From Aureococcus anophagefferens (taxonomy: Eukaryota > Sar > Pelagophyceae > Pelagomonadales > Pelagomonadaceae): a stretch of DNA of 64,000 bases. Of this stretch, positions 57,115-64,000 are shown in pieces; the first letter of the stretch is position 1; the number at the start of each line of letters is the position of its first letter. The DNA lies in assembly GCF_000186865.1 (NCBI RefSeq), contig NW_008705576.1, positions 461,256 through 525,255 of the forward strand, given 5' to 3'. The position numbers and the translations under genes are program-made. The notes below the pieces were generated by a model. The model did not search any database, had not been told where the DNA came from, and worked only from the letters and a program-made list of their open reading frames with translations.

Positions 57115-58371
57115 TCATCGCCGGAGCTTGGGCTTGGGCTTCTGGATCTGGCTGTCGTCGAGGCCCGCGTCGCGGAGCGCGCGGCGCTCCGAGGGCCGCA
57201 GGCCCCGGCGCTTCTTCTCGTTCGGGTCGACGACCGCGACGGGCACGAGGGACGCGTTGTCGTCGACGAGCGGGTTCACGATGACGGGCTTGAGGTGCGC
57301 CGCGGGCATCCAGCACTCGACGAACTCCTCGCCGCCGCGCGCCTCGGCGATGGCCTCGTACGTGTGCGTGCCCTTGTAGCTCAGCACCTCGTTCCGACTC
57401 AGCTTCAGCCACCTGTCCTTGACGACCTCGACCTCGACGCAGCACCACTTGCCCTTGACGCCGAAGGTGAAGGGCTTGGAGCCGTCGCGGTTCGCCGCGA
57501 GGGGGCTCGACTTGACGACGACGCCGGACCTGCGCGCGCGGCCTCGCGAGGACGGTCCTCGGGGGGGGAAACAAAGGACGCCGCGGCCGCGCTCGATCTC
57601 GACCTTGTAGTGCAGGCTCACGGCCTTGATCGTCGACCGCGAGTCGAGCTTCGTCGGGTCGACGACGAAGAGCGTCTCCATGTCGACGCCGACGACGTCC
57701 CGGATCAGCTCCCGCGGCGCGAAGAGGACGCCGTCGGCGCCTGCGCGAGAAAAGAGAGATTCGACGTCGCTTCAACGTGAGCGTTCCGCGCGCGCGCGCG
57801 TTCCGGGAAAAGCATCCACGCTTCGAGGCCGTTCCAAGAGATGGTCGCTCGTCCCAAAATCAGCCGAAACGAGTGGGAAACGGCCGAGAGAGAAGTTGGG
57901 CACGTCGCGCTCGTTTCCCGCGCCGGCCGGCGCCCGCGAGGTGCGCGGCCATGGGGTCGATGGCGTCGCGCTTCGGGTTCGCGTTGTAGCTCTTCGCGAA
58001 GGCCTTGACCTGCGACGACGGCGTCGCGCGGGTGCGCGGGGGCCCTCGCGGCGCCGGACGCGCGCGAGCTTGGCGCAGGGCTTGTCGAGCCACGCCGGCG
58101 GGATCGTGAGCTTGATCGTGAGCCGGCTGCCGTCGTCGGCGTCGCCGCCGTTCTGCTTGTAGGCGAGGTAGACCTGCTTCGGCCGCTCCGCCGGCGCCTC
58201 CTCGACGGGCGTCGGGTTCGCGCGCTCCTCGCGGAGCCGCTCGAGCAGCGCGTCGCGCTCGCGCTCCTTCCGCTCCTGCAGCTCCTTCTTCCGCAGGTCG
58301 TCGGCGCCGATGGCGTTGACGATCTTGTAGCGGTCCGCCGCCGACGGGAACTTGCCCTTCTCCGGCGCCAT
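57115..58371 (-). CDS. uncharacterised protein, three exons, one intron an introner
   Basis: Exons 58371-58060, 58009-57934 and 57740-57115 give 337 aa. MAPEKGKFPSAADRYKIVNA starts a charged helix with ERKERERDALLERLREERAN. The domain RLTIKLTIPPAWLDKPCAKL continues across a 50-bp GT-AG intron (58010-58059) into VKAFAKSYNANPKRDAIDPM. The introner then joins AHLAG to ADGVLFAPRELIRDVV. The rest includes METLFVVDPTKLDSRSTIKA and a basic C-terminus (GLRPSERRALRDAGL, QKPKPKLRR). I cannot name the family. A Gly/Arg/Pro patch at 57540-57590 could be a further intron. Confidence 0.65.
57741..57925 (-). mobile_element. introner element E (family 1, variant termini), sense
   Basis: 185-bp element. In gene sense the duplications are gcgccggc (57926-57933, intronic) and gcgccgac (57733-57740, exonic), one mismatch. 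It begins cggcgcgggaaacgag and ends ctcttttctcgcgcag; the inverted repeat is a variant of the family-1 ends. The intron is 193 bp, GC-AG, phase 1. The body keeps the family-1 core (attttgggacga). Confidence 0.9.
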
Positions 58372-58651
58372 GGCGCGGGCGGAACGGCGGAAGACGACAC
58401 GGAGAGGCGGCGGGGCTGCTGGGTGTCGAGCTTCAACAAAACTTTGGCGGCCAAGTTGAATCGGCGCCCAAAAATTTCTCTGTGCGCAGGTGGTCGAAAC
58501 TCGCCACGCCGACCGCCCCTCGCGCCGTCGACACGCCCCCGGGGGTCCGGGGTCCGTCCCACGCGTTCGGCCGAGCGGCACAGGAGTCACAGACGAACCC
58601 CCCCGACTTTAGAGAGCGTAACGAAGCGTCGAAGCGAGGAACGGCGAAAAG

Positions 58652-61600
58652 ATGCGCCGCGCCCTGTTCGCCCTCGTGCTCCCCCTCGCCGCGGCCCTCG
58701 CCGCCGGGGCCCCGTGTAAGGCCGCCACGCGCAAGTTCTGCAAGGGCGTCAAACCTGGAAAAGTCGGCGATGCCAAGGCCGCGCGGCGCTGCGAGCGGGC
58801 CGAGTACGCCGAAGCGTGCGCCGCGTGCGGCCGGTGTAAAAAAACCACCACCCCGACGGACCGGGCGGTCTGCAAGGAGGCGCGCGGCAAGAAGAGTTGC
58901 AAAAAGGTCAAGCGCGGGGAGACGGACAAGAAGTGCGAGAAGTCAAAGTACAGGGACCGGTGCCCGGCGTGCGGCGTCTGCGGCTATTGCGGCGACTCGA
59001 AGGCGTGGCGCTACCGCGAGACCTCCGAGTTCGACGTCGGCAAGAAGAAGTGCCGGCACCTCGCGAAGAAGGCCAACAAGATGGTCGCGAAGGGCAAGAA
59101 GTACGACAAGGCGCTCAAGAAGGCGTGCAAGGTCGTCGGGCTCGACGGGACGCGCGGCCGCGACGCGTGCCCCGACACCTGCGGCACGCCCCTCGACGCC
59201 GCGACCTGCGCCGACCACATGCCGACGCCGCGGCCGACGCCGCGGCCGACGCCGCGGCCCACAGGCCCCTCGAAGACGTGCTTCGACGCGGACGGCGACG
59301 GCTGGCCTGGCGCCGGCTGCGACCAGGGCAGGACAAGAGAGCGAAATTCCCAACTTCAAAGGCTCCTATCTCGGCCGTTTTCCACTCGTTTCGGCTGATT
59401 TTTGGACGAGCGATCATCTCTCGGAACGGTCTCGAAGCGTGGATGCTTTTTCCGGAACGCGCGCGCGCGGAACACTCACGTTGAAGCGACGTTGAATCAC
59501 CCTTTTGCTGCCCAGGCTGCGACTGCCACGCGGACTGCGCGACGTGCCGGGGCGGCGCCGTCGAGGACGACGACCCGCCGGTGGCCGTCTACCAGTGCGC
59601 CACGTGCCGCCACGGCGACCTCCACGCCGTCATGACCGATCCTGGGACCGGCGCGAACTACTCGACGTGCGGCCGGACGTCCTTCTACCGGCCGGGCAAG
59701 CCGAACGCCGGCGGCGCCTGCCACCACACCTGCGAGACCTGCGGCTTCAGCTTCAACCCGCTGGGCCCCGACGAGTGCGTCACGTGCCCGCGGGGCCGCG
59801 CGTTCGCGGAGACCGCCGCCGCCGACCCCGACCGCGGGACGCCGGCGACGGGCTCGTGCGTCCCGGCGCCGACGCCGAAGCCGACGCCGGCGCCGACGCC
59901 GGCGCCGACGCCGGCGCCGACGGGCCTCTCGGCGTCCTGCTACATCACGCCGGACACCTTCGCGTTCAACGACACGTGCGCGTGTCACGAGACCTGCGCG
60001 ACGTGCGGCTTCTACGCGCCCGCCGGCGCCGGCGCGCCCGCCGCGGCGGCGTTCGACGCGTGCCTCTCCTGCCACGCCGACGTCGAGCTCCTGCCCTGGC
60101 GCGAGACGGGCTTCGACGACACGGGCTTCGCCGCCACGGGCACCTGCGGCTACACGGCGTTCGCGGCGCCGGCCGTCCCCGCGGCCGGCGCGTGCCACGA
60201 GTCGTGCTACTCGTGCCTCGGGTCGACGGCGACCTACGACGAGCCGGACCGCTGCCTCGCCTGCCCCGGCGGCGGGGCCCTGGCCGTCGTCCGCAACGAC
60301 ACGGCGTTCCCGACGGGCACGTGCGGCGGCGTCAAAACCGCGACCGTCTTCGTGCTCGTCCAGTTCTCGTTCGTCTTCGAGGCGCTGGACGCGGCGGCGT
60401 TCAACGGCGACGCGGACGCGGTCGCGGCCTTCACGGACGCGCTCGTGGACCAGCTCGACAGCGTCGTCAACGCCACGCAGGTCGCGGACGTCGTCGCCGT
60501 CGACGTCGTCCGCGACGACGCGCCCGCCGTCGCCGTCGCCTTCGACGTCGCCGTCGACGCGGTCGTCGCCGCGGGCGCGAGCTTCAACGTCACGGCCGCC
60601 GCGGCCGCCGTCGCGGCGGGCGTCAAGGCGGAGCTCTTCGGCGCGCTCGACGACGCCGCGTTCGCGGCCGCCATCGAGGAGGCCGTCGACCAGACCGGCG
60701 CGTCGCTCGACGTCACCGCGTCCAAGGACGAGCCGTTCCTCGCCCACGACTACTCCCCCACGCGCTCCCCGACGCTGACGCCGACGTCCGAGCCGACGGG
60801 CCCCTCCGCGGCCTGCTTCGCGCGCCTCCCCGGCGGCGACGTCGCCGCGAACGTCACCGCCGACGAGGGCGGCTGCGCGTGCCACGCGACCTGCGAGACG
60901 TGCGGCGTCTACGGCGCCGACTTCGCCGCCGCGTGGCCCGGCGTCGCGGCGCCGGCCGCGGGCGCGGCCGACGCGTGCCTCAGCTGCGCCGACGACGACG
61001 CGCCCTTCGTGGCCTGGCACGCCAACGGGACCGCGGCGCTCGGCGGCACGTGCGGCGCGGTCGCCTTCGCCGCGCCGGCGGCGCCCATCGCCAACGGCAC
61101 GTGCCACGCGACCTGCGCGGCCTGCCTCGGCGACGCCGGCGCGGAGACCGGCGCGCACGACGCGCCGGACCGCTGCGTCGCGTGCGCCGGCGGCGCCGCG
61201 CTCGCCGTCGTCTACCCCGCCGACGAGCTCGCCGCCGCCTACAACGCGAGCGTCGGCCTCTTCGCCGGCGCGGGCACCTGCAACGGCACCGTCGTCGACG
61301 ACGTCCGCGTCCGTTTGGAGGCGTGGATCTCCTTCCTCGGGCTCGACGCGGCCGCGTTCAACGCCGACTCGGCGAGGGTCGCGGCCTTCAAGGCCGCGGT
61401 CGCCGTCGCCGTCGCCGTCGTCTTCAACGCCACGGCCGTCACCGACGTCGTCGCGACGACGACGGTCGACAACCACCGGCTCCAAGTCGACGACTCGGCC
61501 GTCGCCTTTGCCGCGACGGTCCACACGGTCGTCGTCGCCGACGACGTCGCCGCCGAGGCGGACGCCATCGCGGCCGCCTTCCGGGCCCAGCTCACGGCGG

Positions 61601-61992
61601 CCATCAACGACACCCGCGTCGCCGAAGACCTCGCCGAAGCCGTCGGCGCGGAGTCCCTGAACGTCACCGCGTCGCTCGCGGCCGCCGCGGCCGCGACCGC
61701 CACCGACGCGTCGCCGACGCCCGCGCCGACGGCCGCCCCGACGTCCGCGCCCACGGCCGCGCCCACGGCCGCTCCCTCGGCCGCTCCCTCGGCCGCCCCG
61801 ACGGCCGCGCCGACGGCCGCCCCCACGGCCGCGCCCACGGCCGCTCCCTCGGCCGCTCCCTCGGCCGCCCCGACGGCCGCGCCGACGGCCGCCCCCACGG
61901 CGGCGCCCACGGCGGCTCCCTCGGCCGCTCCCTCGGCCGCGCCGACGGCCGCGCCGACGGCCGCGCCCACGGCCGCGCCGACGGCCGGGTGA
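58652..61992 (+). CDS. large secreted Cys-rich protein with PT-repeat linkers, interrupted by an introner
   Basis: Exons 58652-59315 and 59516-61992 give 1,046 aa. MRRALFALVLPLAAALAAGA is a signal peptide. A Lys/Cys-rich N-terminal domain is followed by Cys modules of CHxxCxxC type (GCDCHADCATC, GGACHHTCETCGF, CACHETCATCGFYAP, GACHESCYSCLG, CACHATCETCGVYG) separated by Pro/Thr linkers (PTPRPTPRPTGPS and alike). Two beta-domains of about 120 residues (starting VKTATVFVLVQFSFVFEALD; VVDDVRVRLEAWISFLGLD) recur, with N-glycosylation sites. The protein ends in a long Ala-Pro-Thr/Ser array. The introner splices GC(59316)-AG(59515), phase 1, joining GAG-CDCHADC. A cell-surface or wall protein is likely. 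Confidence 0.75.
59324..59515 (+). mobile_element. introner element C (family 1), sense
   Basis: 192-bp element, exact duplication gctgcgac at 59316-59323 and 59516-59523. Begins cagggcaggacaagag, ends cccttttgctgcccag. It is nearly identical to copy D and close to A and B. The intron is 200 bp, GC-AG. Confidence 0.95.
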
Positions 61993-62093
61993 TGATGGGG
62001 TCGACGACGGCGCCGACGGCCAAGCCGACGGCCGCGCCGACGGCCGCGCCGACGGCCGCGCCGACGGGGCCGTCGGCCAAGCCGACGGTCTGA
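61715..62093 (+). repeat. Ala-Pro-Thr/Ser-coding tandem array running past the stop codon
   Basis: Degenerate 12-bp units (gccgcgccgacg and variants, some with ccctcggccg) extend from about 61715 to 62090. The reading frame used by the protein ends at 61992 (tga), but the array continues about 95 bp in another frame, ending PTGPSAKPTV with a stop at 62091-62093. PTGPS is the wording that elsewhere in this protein precedes a Cys module. A frameshift inside the array is implied. Confidence 0.8.
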
Positions 62094-62327
62094 GCCCACG
62101 CCCGCCCCAATTGCGTGATGCGATCCCCCCCCCCCCCGCTCGGGCAAGCACAAGGCTTGCATCGAACCGAGACGTAAGACGTATAGATCGACCCCGGCGG
62201 GCCGCGATGCACCGCGCGCGCGGGCGGCGCCCCGCGCGACGCGCTGGACGCGCGCGCGGCTCTTGGGAGTGGCGCGCCGATGGCGCCGCTCCGCCGCGGA
62301 GCTTGTCTCCGGGACGGCGGCGGGGGC

Positions 62328-63271
62328 CTAGTCGCGCTTCTGCTTGGCGGCCTTGTTGACGAACTCGCGGCCGACGAACTTGAGGACCTCGTCGATGGCG
62401 ACGACGGCGACGGAGAAGGCGAGGACGAGGAGCCACTCGCGGCCGTCGAGGGGCACGACGTGGAAGACGGCCGCGAGGGCCGGCACGTACATGACGAGGA
62501 AGTGGAGGCCGAAGCTGAGGGCCATGGCCGCGAGGAGGTAGGGGTTCACCCAGGGCGGCTGCGACACGAGCGAGCAGTCCTCGCTGAGCGCGTTGAGCGC
62601 GTTGAACATCTCGATGGACACGAGCACGCTCAGCGACAGCGTCGACGCCTTGACCTTGCCGGCGCGGAAGTAGTCGCAGGGCGTGTCGAAGGAGACCTCG
62701 CCCGTGAGCGTCGCGTAGGACGTGGCCACGTCGAAGCCGTCCCAGGCCTCGCAGTCGCCCCAGGTCGCGAGCTGGCCGAGCGTCACCGTCGAGTGGCCGT
62801 CGCGGCTTAGGTCGATGCCGAGGAACGACGTCCGCGTGAACCAGACCGCGAAGACGCCGACGGTGGCCACACCGACGTAGGCGCCGACGACGAAGTAGCG
62901 CACGAGGATCCAGGGCGTGAGGAGCGCGTCGTCGGCCCGCCGCGGCGGCAGGACCATGTTGTCCGCGTCCGGCGGGTTGAAGCCGAGCGCCGTCGCGGGC
63001 GGGCCGTCGGTGACGAGGTTCACCCAGAGGAGCTGCACGGGGATGAGGCCCTCGGGGAAGCCCAGGGCCGCCGTGAGGAAGATGGACGCGACCTCGCCGA
63101 CGTTCGAGCTGATCATGTAGCGGATGAACGCCTTCATGTTCGTGTAGATCGCGCGGCCCTCCGCGATGGCCGCGACGATGGACGAGAAGTTGTCGTCGGC
63201 GAGGACCATGTCGCTCGCCTCCTTGGCGACCTCCGTGCCCGTGATGCCCATGGCGATGCCGATGTCCGCGA

Positions 63272-63305
<34 letters not shown>

Positions 63306-64000
63306 CGTCATGGCGACGACGTCGCCCCGCTCCTTGAGGAGGCGCACGATGTCCTGCTTGTGCGTGGGCTCCGCGCGCGAGAAGACGCGGCCGCCGGAGC
63401 CGCCGAGGAACGCCTTCTGGTCCGCCCTGGCCAGCCTCGCGAAGGCCGCGCCCGTGATCGACGACGCGTCGTCGGGGGGGCCGTCGAGGACGCCGATGGA
63501 CGCGCAGACGGCCTCGGCCGTGAGCTTGTTGTCGCCCGTGATGACGATGACGCGGACGCCGGCGCGGCCGCAGGCCTCGATGGCGCCGGGCACCTCGGGC
63601 CGCGGCGGGTCCCGGAGGCCCACGAGCCCGACGAACGTGAGGCCCGACTCGACGGCCGCGTAGCCTTCGACGTCCTCGAGGAGTTTCGCGGCCGCGGCGG
63701 CGTCCTTCTTCGTCGCCTTCTTCGTGCCGTAGGTCGCGAGGGCGCCGAGGCCCGACCGCTTCTCCGCGAGCGCGAGCACGCGGAGCGCGCCGCCCGAGAG
63801 CCGCGCGGCCTCGGCGTCGAGCTGCTTCCGCCGCGCGGCCGTCAGCGGCGGCGTCGACCCGTCGCCGAGGCGCAGGAACGCGCAGCGGTCGAGGACCGAC
63901 TCCGTCGCGCCCTTGACGTAGAGCGCGTTCGCGCCGCCGGCGTCCACGAGCACGGACATGGACTTGCGGTCGCGGTCGAAGTCGAGGAGCGCGGATCGCG
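62328..64000 (-). CDS. P-type Ca2+-ATPase (SERCA-like), 3' portion, continues past the right edge
   Basis: The part in the window (about 557 codons) covers the nucleotide-binding region, hinge and the last six membrane helices. [12 protein letters not shown] and [13 protein letters not shown] belong to the N-domain, [16 protein letters not shown] and [20 protein letters not shown] are the hinge motifs. [40 protein letters not shown] and [20 protein letters not shown] hold calcium-site residues (N and D in helix 6; N/E in helices 5 and 8). The phosphorylation site DKTG lies beyond the window. The C-terminus ends in lysines (NKAAKQKRD), an ER-type ending. It pumps Ca2+ into the ER or a related store. 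Confidence 0.92.

Noticed and set aside
61715..62090. Possible CRISPR-like array
   Set aside because: The repeats are 12-bp codon-level repeats without spacers and encode Ala-Pro-Thr/Ser; the genome is eukaryotic.
62123..62135. Run of 13 C as a regulatory tract
   Set aside because: A homopolymer in an intergenic GC-rich region is more likely neutral or a sequencing artefact.
59497..62436. Minus-strand open frame of 979 codons
   Set aside because: Arg/Gly/Val-rich antisense shadow of the Cys-rich secreted protein and its repeat array.
1..64000. tRNA or rRNA genes
   Set aside because: Scanning by eye found no cloverleaf with B-box-like GTTCGAnTC in a suitable context and no rRNA-like sequence; a dedicated tRNA search would be decisive.

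Overview
This window is nuclear DNA from a very gene-dense, GC-rich eukaryotic alga. It is best read as a stramenopile (heterokont), most likely a pelagophyte of the Aureococcus type. Evidence: (i) genes lie head-to-tail or convergent with gaps of a few to a few hundred bases, and one convergent pair shares stop-codon bases; (ii) several proteins begin with a signal peptide followed by an AF-type motif (for example AAAFQRP, SAAFQPARP, AAAFAPPP), the mark of import into a complex red-lineage plastid; (iii) clearly eukaryotic genes are present (TRAP1, RPN5, RNR small subunit, Delta14-sterol reductase, phosducin-like, CRT-like and BT1-like carriers); (iv) short spliceosomal introns are present, many with GC donors; (v) a family of about 0.2-kb transposon-like introns (introner elements) is inserted in coding exons, as known from Aureococcus and Micromonas. 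A 150-base run of N in an RNR intron shows this is a draft assembly. Species assignment is inference.

Layout: 1-5.7 kb, D-ribulokinase-like FGGY kinase, DUF2214 plastid membrane protein, repeat/zinc-finger protein with a 435-bp internal duplication. 5.7-12 kb, mitochondrial TRAP1, a small plastid protein, a PIN-like carrier, a membrane-anchored unknown, a plastid P-loop kinase. 12-19.9 kb, RPN5 and a chalcone-isomerase-like protein among several unknowns. 19.9-28.1 kb, metallo-beta-lactamase-fold protein, phosphopantetheinyl transferase, ThiD, RNR R2. 28-35.5 kb, membrane unknown, 2OG-oxygenase-like protein, sterol reductase, HMG-box/MBD-like chromatin protein, possible Mis12-like protein, VOC protein. 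35.6-47.7 kb, a 750-aa unknown, a secreted protein, fatty-alcohol-oxidase-like GMC enzyme, MFS carrier, phosducin-like protein, sulfotransferase, ankyrin protein, coiled-coil protein, METTL26-like methyltransferase. 47.8-48.6 kb, a 783-bp inverted-repeat transposon-like element. 48.6-64 kb, CRT-like carrier, exostosin-like glycosyltransferase, degenerate serine beta-lactamase-fold protein, plastid unknown, BT1-family carrier, unknown, large secreted Cys-rich/PT-repeat protein, and the 3' part of a P-type Ca2+-ATPase.

The most interesting system is the introner set. Eight insertions interrupt eight conserved or well-delimited genes (FGGY kinase, TRAP1, MBL protein, sterol reductase, 35.6-kb unknown, FAO-like oxidase, 57-kb unknown, Cys-rich protein). 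Each carries terminal inverted repeats and is flanked by an 8-bp target duplication. Each supplies its own 3' splice AG at its very end, and in every case the duplicated target begins with GC or GT in gene sense, which serves as the donor. Removing target copy 1 plus element restores the reading frame exactly in all eight. Two copies lie with the element body antisense to the gene. No transposase gene is visible in the window. The genes form no obvious pathway; this is ordinary core genome being seeded with new introns.
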